Shown piece after piece: positions 1 through 7,295 of a DNA stretch of 64,000 nt (positions within the stretch are counted from its first letter, which is position 1; each line of letters starts with the position of its first letter). The DNA is from UBA4416 sp040387475. Lineage in GTDB: Bacteria; Bacteroidota; Bacteroidia; B-17B0; Aurantibacillaceae. The position numbers and the translations under genes were made by a program. The stretch is taken from NCBI GenBank assembly GCA_040387475.1, contig JAZKDT010000008.1, positions 1 through 64,000 on the forward strand, written 5' to 3'. Under the pieces are notes generated by a model. That model saw only the letters and a program-made list of their open reading frames with translations. It did not search any database and was not told the origin of the DNA.

Positions 1-1
1 A

Positions 2-922
2 ACCAGCCCGCCCTTGCCGACCGAGTACAGAACGGCTGCGGCCATGACCAACCAGGTTATTTATGTATCCGCAACGCCGGCGGCTTACGAATTGGAAAAA
101 GCCGAAGGTATTGTAGTTGAGCAATTAATTCGTCCTACAGGAATTCTGGATCCGATTATTGAGGTTCGCCCGAGTGGCAACCAGGTTGATGATCTGTTGG
201 ATGAAATTCATAAAGTAGTTGCAAAAGATGAACGCATACTGGTAACAACACTAACCAAGCGTATGGCCGAAGAATTATCTAAATACTTAACCAAATTACA
301 AATACGTTGTCGTTATATTCATAGTGAAGTGGATACGTTGGAACGGGTTGAAATTTTGCGTCAGTTAAGAGTGGGTATGTTTGATGTTTTAATAGGCATT
401 AATTTATTAAGAGAAGGTCTGGATTTGCCCGAAGTGTCTTTAGTGTGTGTGTTAGATGCCGACAAAGAAGGCTTTTTGAGAAATGTAAGAAGTTTAGTGC
501 AGACAGCAGGCAGGGCCGCCCGTAACGTGAATGGACGTGTAATTATGTACGGCGATAAAATTACGGACAGCATGCGCATTACCATTGAAGAGACAGACCG
601 CCGCCGTAAACGCCAAATAGAATATAATTACAAACATGGTATTACGCCAACACAAGCGGGTAAAAAAGCTTTATTACAGCCAAATGATTCGGGTGTAGAA
701 GTGAGAATGGATGGAAAACTGGTTAGAACTTATGTGGAGCCCGAAGAATATTCGATAGCTGCAGATCCTGTTGTGCAGTACATGAGTGCTGATGAGTTGA
801 AAAAACAGATTACGAAACTAAAATCAGCGATGTTAAAAGCCTCTAAAGAAATGGACTTTATGAAAGCTGCCAGCTTACGTGATGAAATGTATGGACTGGA
901 AAAAATGCTGCAGGATAAGTAA
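2..922 (+). CDS. uvrB: UvrABC excinuclease subunit B, C-terminal half (truncated by window edge)
   Basis: UvrB is the DNA-damage-verifying helicase-like subunit of the cytoplasmic nucleotide excision repair complex, loaded by UvrA and handing the lesion to UvrC. About 300 residues remain of a family length near 670. The family match starts at NQVIYVSATP and includes the helicase motif VTTLTKRMAEELSKYL, the block GINLLREGLDLPEVSL, the arginine-finger block QTAGRAARNVNGR, and a C-terminal UVR coiled-coil motif (last 40 residues, the UvrC contact). The frame is open to the window edge, so the TTG at 14 is not a start. The first dozen residues fit UvrB poorly where Asn-Arg-Pro-Leu is expected, which may be low-quality contig-edge sequence. 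Confidence 0.95.
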   Translation, partial: TSPPLPTEYRTAAAMTNQVIYVSATPAAYELEKAEGIVVEQLIRPTGILDPIIEVRPSGNQVDDLLDEIHKVVAKDERILVTTLTKRMAEELSKYLTKLQIRCRYIHSEVDTLERVEILRQLRVGMFDVLIGINLLREGLDLPEVSLVCVLDADKEGFLRNVRSLVQTAGRAARNVNGRVIMYGDKITDSMRITIEETDRRRKRQIEYNYKHGITPTQAGKKALLQPNDSGVEVRMDGKLVRTYVEPEEYSIAADPVVQYMSADELKKQITKLKSAMLKASKEMDFMKAASLRDEMYGLEKMLQDK

Positions 923-1013
923 CTATAGTATAAAAGACGAAGGATTTAAGATAAAAGACAATGCGTATTTAATTAATCTTTAATCCTTCTATCTTTAATC
1001 TTTTATCTCTTTT

Positions 1014-1901
1014 ATGAAAATCGCCACTAACAAACTCTCAGACCTATACGAATTCTACAAAACAGAATTGCTTTCTGTGTATGATGAAAATGAATTGTAT
1101 GCGATATTTGAGCTGGTTTGTGATCATTATTTAGGTTATTCGAAAACAGATACACGGCTAAACTTTCAGGGCAACCTTAATCAATCGGATGTATTAAAAA
1201 TTTACGATACAGCTAAAGCATTAAGATCAGGTACACCTGTTCAATATATTTTAGGAGAAGCTGATTTTTATAATTTAAAATTCAATGTCAACGCTTCCAC
1301 TTTAATTCCAAGGCCCGAAACAGAAGAACTCGTTGATCTGATCATTAAACAATACAAACAAGAAACAGTAAATAACCAAACATTAACCATCTTAGATATT
1401 GGGACCGGTTCGGGTTGTATTCCCATTACCCTAAAAAAAAATTTGCCACAAGCAAAAGTAACGGGAATTGATATTTCTGAAAGAGCTTTAGAAGTTGCGC
1501 AATCAAATGCCACTAAAAATAAAGTAGAAGTTGAATTTACAAAATTAGATATTCTTTCAAATTTTCCATCTTCCATATTTCCTTTTCCTTTTTCCATTAT
1601 CATCAGTAATCCTCCGTACGTTTTAAATTCAGAAGCTAAACAAATGGAACCGAGAGTGTTGGATCACGAACCTCATGTAGCACTTTTTGTTGAAGACACA
1701 GATCCTATTATTTTTTACAAGTGTATTATTGACCTATGCGCGGATTATCTGGAAGAAAAAGGATGCCTGTTTTTTGAACTTAACCCCTTGTATGCCAACG
1801 ATGTAAAAAACTATGCAAATGCCGCTAAAATCTTTAATTTTACAGAGATCATTAACGATATGAGCGGCAAACAAAGATACTTAAAAGCACAAAAAAAATG
1901 A
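1014..1901 (+). CDS. prmC: Peptide chain release factor N5-glutamine methyltransferase
   Basis: PrmC (HemK) methylates the glutamine of the GGQ motif in release factors RF1 and RF2 with S-adenosylmethionine, improving translation termination. It is a cytosolic enzyme and the 295-residue length is normal. Visible motifs are the linker PRPETE (residues 99-104), the SAM-binding loop GTGSG (130-134) preceded by ILDI, and the catalytic NPPY (199-202), the signature of N5-glutamine and N6-adenine methyltransferases. Its stop overlaps the next ATG in an ATGA junction, so the two are probably translationally coupled. The 91 bp upstream are AT-rich with no clear terminator after uvrB. Confidence 0.95.
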   Translation: MKIATNKLSDLYEFYKTELLSVYDENELYAIFELVCDHYLGYSKTDTRLNFQGNLNQSDVLKIYDTAKALRSGTPVQYILGEADFYNLKFNVNASTLIPRPETEELVDLIIKQYKQETVNNQTLTILDIGTGSGCIPITLKKNLPQAKVTGIDISERALEVAQSNATKNKVEVEFTKLDILSNFPSSIFPFPFSIIISNPPYVLNSEAKQMEPRVLDHEPHVALFVEDTDPIIFYKCIIDLCADYLEEKGCLFFELNPLYANDVKNYANAAKIFNFTEIINDMSGKQRYLKAQKK

Positions 1902-2683
1902 GATACCTGATTATACTTTTTACCTTGTTTAGTTGTTCTTTGTCCGCCCAGGAAACCATAGAAACAAAAGTTGATAAACCTGCTCAACCGGTTGGAGGTC
2001 AAAAAGACGTTGATTATGTATTTCAATCCCAGGTAATGTATCCTGACGTTTTGTTAAAGAAAAAAGAAGCTGCCGATGTGGCCATTTATTTTGTGGTATC
2101 GGCCGACGGATCAGTGAAAAATATAGAATTTAAACAAGCGTATAAAGAAGAATTTAAAACTGAAGCAAAGCGATTACTACGCTATTTTTTATTTACACCC
2201 GCAACTATTGGCAGTGTAGCAGTGGCCTCGCAGAGTTTCCTGGTATTTAAATTTGATCCCGAGAACTATAAAAAATTTACTAAAACCCGCGGGTTTATTC
2301 TTCATAAGGAACAATCCTTATTTGATACAAGTTTTGTAATTCATACAAGAGCAGATACTTCGCCCGAATACTATAAAGGAGATGAGGCTTTGGGCGAATT
2401 TATTCTTTCAAACCTGGAGTATCCTGATCTGGCCATTCGTCAGAATTTACAAGGCACCGTTGTTATGAGTTTTGTTGTAGAGCCAAATGGTACTGTCAGC
2501 AACATTGCGATAGAAAAAGAATTCAATCATTTTTGTACTGAGGAAGCCCTACGGATTATGCGTCAAACCAAATGGAAAGCCGCAAAAAAAGACGGGAAAT
2601 CCGTTCGTTACAGAACCAAATATCCGATCGTATTTAACTTAAATAACATTAACAAAGATAACGCCACCAGTGAGCAACGGTAA
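1898..2683 (+). CDS. Secreted protein with two TonB C-terminal-like domains
   Basis: The 261-residue product begins with a cleavable signal peptide (MRYLIILFTLFSCSLSAQ). Two related domains follow, at about residues 40-125 and 165-250. Each has the TonB C-terminal pattern: a conserved YPD element, a strand ending V.P/ADG(S/T)V, a helix with EALRIMR or similar, and a final F.P/W.A.K.G element. In Bacteroidota such proteins lack the TonB membrane anchor and proline-rich linker, so this is a periplasmic TonB-domain protein rather than a complete energy transducer. The first domain is more diverged. It overlaps prmC by 4 bp, a housekeeping linkage that says little about function. Confidence 0.75.
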   Translation: MRYLIILFTLFSCSLSAQETIETKVDKPAQPVGGQKDVDYVFQSQVMYPDVLLKKKEAADVAIYFVVSADGSVKNIEFKQAYKEEFKTEAKRLLRYFLFTPATIGSVAVASQSFLVFKFDPENYKKFTKTRGFILHKEQSLFDTSFVIHTRADTSPEYYKGDEALGEFILSNLEYPDLAIRQNLQGTVVMSFVVEPNGTVSNIAIEKEFNHFCTEEALRIMRQTKWKAAKKDGKSVRYRTKYPIVFNLNNINKDNATSEQR

Positions 2684-2689
2684 TGAATA

Positions 2690-2716
2690 CTGTCACTTCG
2701 AGCCAAGTCGAGAAGC
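2690..2716 (+). repeat. Short palindromic intergenic repeat, copy 1 (upstream of hutH)
   Basis: A 27-bp element starting CTGTCACTTCGAG and ending AAGTCGAGAAGC. It contains the self-complementary words CTTCGA and TCGAGAAG. An almost identical copy (one difference by eye) lies at 4260-4286, so the two flank hutH as direct repeats. It is of the REP-like kind scattered between genes in Bacteroidota. Confidence 0.7.
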
Positions 2717-2758
2717 AAACAATCTAATCACCATTGACCACCGGTACCACACAAACAT

Positions 2759-4249
2759 ATGATGAATTATTCAATTAACACCGACAAACTGATCACCTTA
2801 AAAGATATACAACATATCCTGGATTCAAATGCTACCTTGGTATTATCTGATAAAGCCAAACAAAGTATTACTGCATGCCGTGACTATTTAGATAAGAAAA
2901 TGGCCTCACAAAAAGCGCCAATTTATGGTATCAATACCGGATTTGGATCTTTATGTAATGTGATCATACCTGATAATGAATTAGAGCAATTACAAACTAA
3001 CCTGGTGATGTCGCATGCCTGTGGTATGGGCGATGAAGTGCCCCTGGAAATTGTACGGTTGATGTTATTGTTAAAGATCCAGTCTTTATCTTACGGTAAA
3101 AGTGCCGTACAATTACTAACCGTTGAGCGTTTAATTGATCTGTATAACCATAAAGTTTATCCTATTGTATACCAACAAGGTTCTTTGGGAGCATCCGGAG
3201 ATTTGTCGCCACTGGCTCATTTATCATTGCCTTTATTAGGAATGGGAGAAGTAAATTACCAGGGCAATAAATGCCAGGCCGCCGCGGTATTAAAACAACT
3301 CGGTTTAGAGCCTATCACCTTAAAATCAAAAGAAGGACTGGCGTTATTAAACGGGACACAGTTCATGAGTGCTTACGGCGTTTGGTGTTTACTAAAATCC
3401 AATAAATTAAACAAACTGGCCGACCTGATTGGCGCTATATCGTTAGACGGTTTTGACGGAAGGATCGAACCTTTTAAAGATAATATTCATATCATTCGCC
3501 CCCACAAAGGGCAATTGCAAACAGCACGGGCCATTCGCGAAAATTTAGAAGGCAGCGAAATTTTAGCACAAACTAAAGTTCAGGTTCAGGATCCTTATTC
3601 GTTCCGTTGTATTCCGCAAGTACATGGCGCCACCAAAGATGCAACCGCATATGTGAATTCTGTTTTTGAAACAGAGATCAATTCGGTAACTGATAATCCA
3701 ACGGTATTTCCGGAAGACGATGAAATTATTAGTGGCGGGAACTTCCATGGACAACCGCTGGCTATCTCCCTCGATTTTTTGGCCATTGCAATTGCAGAGT
3801 TGGGTAGTATTTCTGAAAGACGCGTTTACCAGTTAATTTCAGGTATCCGCAATTTACCCGCATTCCTGGTTGCCAAACCAGGTTTAAATTCAGGTTTTAT
3901 GATTCCTCAGTACACAGCGGCCAGTATTGTAAGTCAAAACAAACAACTGTGTACTCCCGCCAGTGTGGATAGCATTGTGTCGAGTAACGGACAGGAAGAT
4001 CATGTGAGCATGGGTGCAAATGCCGCCACCAAATGTTACAAGGTTATTGAGAATGTAGAAAAACTTTTTGCCATTGAGTTATTAAATGCTGCGCAGGCCG
4101 TTGAATTCAGGCGCCCTCTAAAATCATCTGCAAAGATCGAAACATTACTAACAGATCTGAGAAAATCAATTCCATTTATTAAAGATGATAAGATCATGTA
4201 CCAGGAACTGGAAGCTACTTTACAGTTTGTAAAAACAATGAATGTTTAA
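2759..4249 (+). CDS. hutH: Histidine ammonia-lyase
   Basis: HutH removes ammonia from L-histidine to give urocanate, the first step of histidine use as carbon and nitrogen source. It is a cytosolic homotetramer. The 496-residue length is typical. The Ala145-Ser146-Gly147 triad within GSLGASGDLSPLAH forms the MIO electrophile. Other family blocks are YGINTGFG near residue 60, EGLALLNGT, and SVTDNPTVF followed by SGGNFHGQP. Two ATGs are adjacent at 2759 and 2762. hutU and hutI are not in this window, and a HutG-type enzyme lies 33 kb away at 37173-38210, so the pathway is dispersed. The gene is bracketed by two copies of a short palindromic repeat. Confidence 0.95.
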   Translation: MMNYSINTDKLITLKDIQHILDSNATLVLSDKAKQSITACRDYLDKKMASQKAPIYGINTGFGSLCNVIIPDNELEQLQTNLVMSHACGMGDEVPLEIVRLMLLLKIQSLSYGKSAVQLLTVERLIDLYNHKVYPIVYQQGSLGASGDLSPLAHLSLPLLGMGEVNYQGNKCQAAAVLKQLGLEPITLKSKEGLALLNGTQFMSAYGVWCLLKSNKLNKLADLIGAISLDGFDGRIEPFKDNIHIIRPHKGQLQTARAIRENLEGSEILAQTKVQVQDPYSFRCIPQVHGATKDATAYVNSVFETEINSVTDNPTVFPEDDEIISGGNFHGQPLAISLDFLAIAIAELGSISERRVYQLISGIRNLPAFLVAKPGLNSGFMIPQYTAASIVSQNKQLCTPASVDSIVSSNGQEDHVSMGANAATKCYKVIENVEKLFAIELLNAAQAVEFRRPLKSSAKIETLLTDLRKSIPFIKDDKIMYQELEATLQFVKTMNV

Positions 4250-4259
4250 AATAAGTAGT

Positions 4260-4286
4260 CTGTCACTTCGAGCGAAGTCGAGAAGC
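4260..4286 (+). repeat. Short palindromic intergenic repeat, copy 2 (downstream of hutH)
   Basis: Near-identical to the element at 2690-2716, with the inner word CTTCGAGCGAAGTCGAG complete here. It begins 11 bp after the hutH stop and ends 16 bp before the ATG of the next gene, so it may sit in the shared transcript as a small hairpin. Confidence 0.7.
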
Positions 4287-4301
4287 GTCAGCACAAGAAA
4301 A

Positions 4302-4787
4302 ATGAAAAACGGGATCCTCATACTCCTTTTAACTTTAACTGCCAAACTCAGCTTTGCATGCCAATGCCCGTTAAGCTCTTTAAATGACAAAGAACTCCTA
4401 AAATACGAGGTTATTTTTAAAGGAAAGATCAGATCCATTACCTTAAATAAAGAGAACAGCCAGGCTGTGTTTATAGTTTCTGAGTTATACAAAGGGATGC
4501 TGGCCGATGATTTCACTATTTTATTTAATGATACCGATCCTTGTAAGCTTGAGTTAAGAGTAGGGGACGAGTGGCTGATATATTCTAACTATTACCAGAT
4601 AGATAATGCCAAACTCGATTTTTGCAGCCGCAGCCGAAAATATATCAGGAATATTAAGGAAGATTATTTTGCAGAAACAACCGGTATTTCTTACGACGAG
4701 GAGACACGCTTTTTAACCGAACATTTAGGATTACATAAGCTGATGAGAACCGGAACATCATTCCTGATCAAACCCAGTTTGTGGTGA
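4302..4787 (+). CDS. Secreted Cys-rich protein of TIMP/netrin-like (NTR) type, probably frameshifted near its 3' end
   Basis: The chosen ATG at 4302 gives a signal peptide (KNGILILLLTLTAKLSFAC) followed by CQCP. The earlier in-frame ATG at 4242 lies inside hutH and the repeat and is unlikely. The C.C at the mature N-terminus, the YEVIFKGKI strand, the VSELYKG element, a later single Cys and GDEWLIYSN resemble bacterial proteins with an NTR/TIMP-like OB fold; their role is unknown. The last ~17 residues (LMRTGTSFLIKPSLW) look out of place. Another frame, open from 4739 to 4852, encodes a good transmembrane helix, so a lost base near 4736-4739 may have truncated a membrane-anchored protein. Confidence 0.6.
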   Translation: MKNGILILLLTLTAKLSFACQCPLSSLNDKELLKYEVIFKGKIRSITLNKENSQAVFIVSELYKGMLADDFTILFNDTDPCKLELRVGDEWLIYSNYYQIDNAKLDFCSRSRKYIRNIKEDYFAETTGISYDEETRFLTEHLGLHKLMRTGTSFLIKPSLW

Positions 4788-4852
4788 TCCTGATCTGTTC
4801 CATGATTTGCCTGGTGGTTTTTTATTGGTTATTCGGTAAGTTTTTTAAGTAA
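4739..4852 (+). other. Out-of-frame C-terminal transmembrane tail of the preceding gene (putative frameshift)
   Basis: This frame opens right after a TAA at 4736-4738. It reads a polar stretch (ADENRNIIPDQTQ), then a hydrophobic helix (FVVILICSMICLVVFYWL), then a positive end (GKFFK) and TAA at 4850-4852. A single missing A in CATAAGCTG would join it to the frame of the NTR-like gene. This could be an assembly or sequencing indel, or a real mutation; the sequence alone cannot decide. Confidence 0.5.
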
Positions 4853-4963
4853 ATGAGAATCCAAAATGAGTATTTTTTTGGAGGCAGAAGCCGGTCAATG
4901 GCAACAACGCAAGTTTATGGTTACCCAAAAGATAAGCGGAGAACTTACATAAGTTTCAATTAG
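4853..4963 (+). CDS. Possible 36-residue basic small protein
   Basis: A short frame from ATG 4853 to TAG 4961-4963 encodes 36 residues rich in Arg, Lys and Tyr, starting MRIQNEYFFGGRSRS and ending RRTYISFN. It begins directly after the TAA of the transmembrane frame (TAAATG) and stops one base before the next gene ATG, so three frames abut with almost no spacing. That packing is the only support. I do not recognise the sequence, it has no signal peptide, and it could be fortuitous. Confidence 0.35.
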   Translation: MRIQNEYFFGGRSRSMATTQVYGYPKDKRRTYISFN

Positions 4964-4964
4964 G

Positions 4965-5387
4965 ATGACCGACAACGAAGCTAAAATAATTATTGGAGAC
5001 CATGTTAAGCAGGTTTCGAAGAACAGCAGTTGGTGGTTTTTAGCAAGGAGAAAATTCTATCTGGATTTTTCGGCGTTGCTGGAACCTTATCAAAAAGAAG
5101 CTAATTTGCCATTGCCAGGTCACTTAGAATTTCCTCACTTCACGATGAATAATCGCGGACTCGATTTTGGCGATTTTACATACAAGTGGGATGAAATATT
5201 TGGAACAGGCATCAAAGAAGAAGAATTATATAACAGTTCTAACGAGTCAGTTTATTACCGACGACATCTCATATTTTGTTTAGAGGACGGTACCATTAAG
5301 GAATATATGCTTGGTGATACTACATATTTACGAAATCTCCTGGGGCATTTTATGGAACAATACAAACTGGAGTTTTATAATCACTAA
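4965..5387 (+). CDS. Hypothetical cytoplasmic protein
   Basis: The 140-residue product has no signal peptide. An early aromatic/basic segment (SSWWFLARRKFYLDF) is followed by a beta-rich half with the elements FTYKWDEIFGTG and RRHLIFCLEDG, then a C-terminal helix (TYLRNLLGHFMEQYK). The strand-strand-helix order is reminiscent of bacterial PH-like domains, but that is a weak impression, not a family assignment. The start lies one base after the stop of the 36-codon frame, and its own stop directly abuts the next ATG, which suggests one transcript for this small cluster. Confidence 0.65.
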   Translation: MTDNEAKIIIGDHVKQVSKNSSWWFLARRKFYLDFSALLEPYQKEANLPLPGHLEFPHFTMNNRGLDFGDFTYKWDEIFGTGIKEEELYNSSNESVYYRRHLIFCLEDGTIKEYMLGDTTYLRNLLGHFMEQYKLEFYNH

Positions 5388-5825
5388 ATGCATAAAATTA
5401 AATTATTCGCCATCGTATTAGGCACGGTTTACTTTAATGCTTATGCCCAGGAACCTGATCCCAGGCATACAATTCAGGCATCTATATGGCGTCCAAATAC
5501 AGTCATTGATTCATTAAAAGTAAATGATACACTCACATTAACTTCTCAAACGGTTGCTGCGCCCAACGATATTATTTTTAATAAGCATAGGGCCATGAAG
5601 CAACTCATGACCTTTCCACGCAAAAACAAGGTAACGAAAACCAAATGGGTTAGTACGGGTGGATGGTTTGGATGGTACTTACCACTATCAATGGATATTA
5701 TTTTGAATTTTCCGGACCGACGTGTATTTCTAAAACTAAAACCTGTTTCAACAATAAGCTCGCCATTAAAATTGATCGTTACGGAAAGAAACGATGTTCC
5801 TAAGATGAGTCAAAATCCTGAATAG
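5388..5825 (+). CDS. Hypothetical secreted protein
   Basis: A 145-residue protein with a clear signal peptide (KIKLFAIVLGTVYFNAYAQ). The mature part is unrecognised. It is mainly polar, with a Thr-rich stretch (NDTLTLTSQTVAAPND), a basic patch (PRKNKVTKTKW) and an aromatic turn (GGWFGWYLPLS) before beta-like segments. The ATG follows the preceding TAA with no gap, so it is probably translationally coupled to that gene. It is the last gene of the run; the 345 bp that follow hold a tandem array and the ppa promoter. Confidence 0.65.
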   Translation: MHKIKLFAIVLGTVYFNAYAQEPDPRHTIQASIWRPNTVIDSLKVNDTLTLTSQTVAAPNDIIFNKHRAMKQLMTFPRKNKVTKTKWVSTGGWFGWYLPLSMDIILNFPDRRVFLKLKPVSTISSPLKLIVTERNDVPKMSQNPE

Positions 5826-5840
5826 CCCCGAATAACAGAC

Positions 5841-6080
5841 TATCTCTGGACGGAATTATGCGCAACCATGTGCGGAGTTCAGCATATCCACGGATAGAGT
5901 TGCCGATATCCACGTGTGGAGTTCTTTATACCCACGCATAGAGTTCCCGATACCCGCGGATGAAGTATCATATCCACGCATGGAGTTAGACATGTCCCTG
6001 CGTGGTGTTACCTGTGCCGTTAGGTAGAATTGCCGATATTTATGTTTATAAACACCGGTATCTTTATGTGAATGAGTATT
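5841..6080. repeat. Degenerate tandem array, eleven 22-bp units
   Basis: The intergenic region before ppa can be cut into eleven consecutive units of 22 bp (one of 20 bp, at 5951-5970). The clearest units are at 5885, 5907, 5929 and 5971, with the approximate consensus TATCCACGCATGGAGTT plus five variable bases often ending CCGA. The unit centre is nearly self-complementary (CCACGTGTGG, TCCACGCATGGA). Outer units (5841, 6037, 6059) are heavily degenerate but keep the spacing. Because 22 is not a multiple of 3 the array cannot be a repeat-coding frame, and the small reverse-strand frame across it is fortuitous. Confidence 0.65.
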
Positions 6081-6116
6081 AGCGCATAAGGCGGGAACTT
6101 TAATAAACAAGCTTAC

Positions 6117-6147
6117 TTTGCAAATCCTCTTTAAACTCTTAGCTTTG
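6117..6147 (+). promoter_or_regulatory. Promoter of ppa
   Basis: TTTG at 6117-6120, a 19-bp spacer and TAGCTTTG at 6140-6147 match the Bacteroidetes primary-sigma consensus exactly. The predicted start near 6153 leaves a leader of about 18 bases before the ATG at 6171. Confidence 0.7.
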
Positions 6148-6170
6148 CACCGTACTCAATTCAATCACAC

Positions 6171-6806
6171 ATGAAAGTTCAATTACACAAAGCGCATCCA
6201 TGGCATGGCATCTCTATCGGAGAGAATTGCCCCGAAATAATTACTTCTTTCATCGAAATGGTTCCGGCCGACCTGGTTAAATACGAAATTGACAAAGCTT
6301 CCGGTTACCGTAAGGTTGACCGCCCACAAAAATTTTCTAATATTATTCCGGCACTGTATGGTTTCGTTCCTCAAACCTATTGTGGAGATTTTGTAGCCGA
6401 GAGAGCCAATGAAAGAACAGGTCGCACAACCATTATTGGCGATGGCGATCCTTTGGATATTTGTGTACTAACCGAGCGTAACATCACAAGTGGTGATATT
6501 ATTGTGGAAGCCATACCTATTGGTGGTTTTAGAATGATCGATAAAAATGAGGCTGATGATAAGATCATCGCCGTAATGGCCAAAGATGAAATTTATAGTA
6601 AATGGAAAGATATTTTAGATTGTCCTGAACCATTGATCAACCGGTTACGTCATTACTTTTTAACCTATAAAAACATTCCGGGCGAGTCAACCGCTATCGT
6701 TGAAATTACCGAAACATACGGTAGGGAAGAGGCGCATGAAGTGATCAGAAGAAGCATGAAGGATTACGACAAATCTTTTCGCTCACATATGAATTTAGGT
6801 ATGTAG
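6171..6806 (+). CDS. ppa: Inorganic pyrophosphatase (family I)
   Basis: This enzyme hydrolyses pyrophosphate to two phosphates, pulling biosynthetic reactions forward; it is soluble and cytoplasmic and uses Mg2+. The family I signature GDGDPLDICVL is present, with the metal-binding aspartates at residues 91, 93 and 96. The substrate-site block YEIDKASGYRKVDR near residue 38 and the segment DEADDKII-like (residues NEADDKIIAVMAKD) further on also fit. At 211 residues it is longer than the roughly 175 of E. coli, with extra N-terminal residues (AHPWHGISIGENCPE) and a longer C-terminal helix, as seen in some Bacteroidota. It is a single-gene unit with its own promoter. Confidence 0.93.
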   Translation: MKVQLHKAHPWHGISIGENCPEIITSFIEMVPADLVKYEIDKASGYRKVDRPQKFSNIIPALYGFVPQTYCGDFVAERANERTGRTTIIGDGDPLDICVLTERNITSGDIIVEAIPIGGFRMIDKNEADDKIIAVMAKDEIYSKWKDILDCPEPLINRLRHYFLTYKNIPGESTAIVEITETYGREEAHEVIRRSMKDYDKSFRSHMNLGM

Positions 6807-6840
6807 TTTAAATAATGAGTTAGGTTTTTGTCGACATTAT

Positions 6841-6929
6841 CGTCATGACGAGCGCAGCGAAGTCATCTCATACAAAGTTACTATACAATGTCCGTATGAG
6901 ATTGCTTCCTCGTACCACTCGCAATGATG
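6841..6929. repeat. Inverted-repeat intergenic element
   Basis: The outer arms CGTCATGACGAG and CTCGCAATGATG pair imperfectly, and the inner arms ATCTCATAC (6865-6873) and GTATGAGAT (6894-6902) pair perfectly. The right half, starting GAGATTGCTTC and ending CTCGCAATGA, recurs at 57763-57797 with a few differences. It lies between the convergent ppa and VOC genes, so it may fold in both transcripts. Confidence 0.65.
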
Positions 6930-6934
6930 ATTAC

Positions 6935-7285
6935 CTATTCTTTAACAGGCTCCCATAACTCTATCTTGTTTCCCTCAGGATCATAAACCCATGCAAATTT
7001 GCCATAAGTATCATCATTCATACGGTTCTCATCGATCTTTACATCCGCTTCGTTTAACTTATTCAGTAATTTCTCAATATCTGGTACTCTAAAGTTGATC
7101 ATGAACTGCTGATCCATGTTTCCAAAGTAGTCGGTATCTGCTTTAAAAGGTGCAAAGGCTGTTTTACCTTTCTCCTGTTGCCAAACCATCGAGATACCAA
7201 AATGCTTTTCATACCACTGAGCTAACCCTTTATTATCCTTTGAGCGAAAAAATATTCCGCCAATTCCTGAAACTAAATTTTCCAT
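6935..7285 (-). CDS. VOC (glyoxalase/bleomycin resistance) family protein
   Basis: A 116-residue single vicinal-oxygen-chelate module pair. The N-terminal half has IGGIFFRSKDNKGLAQWYEKHFG, the usual beta strand then helix over the active site. The C-terminal half ends with WVYDPEGNKIELWEP, the conserved DPEGN.IELW motif whose Glu is normally a metal ligand. Family members include glyoxalase I, dioxygenases and fosfomycin or bleomycin resistance proteins, and this compact form in Bacteroidota is usually annotated only as VOC. The substrate cannot be inferred. It lies 10 bp downstream of the DUF4199 gene, probably in the same transcript. Confidence 0.8.
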   Translation of the reverse strand: MENLVSGIGGIFFRSKDNKGLAQWYEKHFGISMVWQQEKGKTAFAPFKADTDYFGNMDQQFMINFRVPDIEKLLNKLNEADVKIDENRMNDDTYGKFAWVYDPEGNKIELWEPVKE

Positions 7286-7295
7286 ATTTTTAGGT

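Noticed and set aside
4242..4301. Extended start for the NTR-like protein at 4242.
   Set aside because: It would begin inside hutH and read the palindromic repeat; the ATG at 4302 directly precedes the signal peptide.
5856..6110. An 84-codon reverse frame across the 22-bp array.
   Set aside because: The 22-bp period changes frame each unit, so no repeat peptide is kept, and it has no homology or signal.
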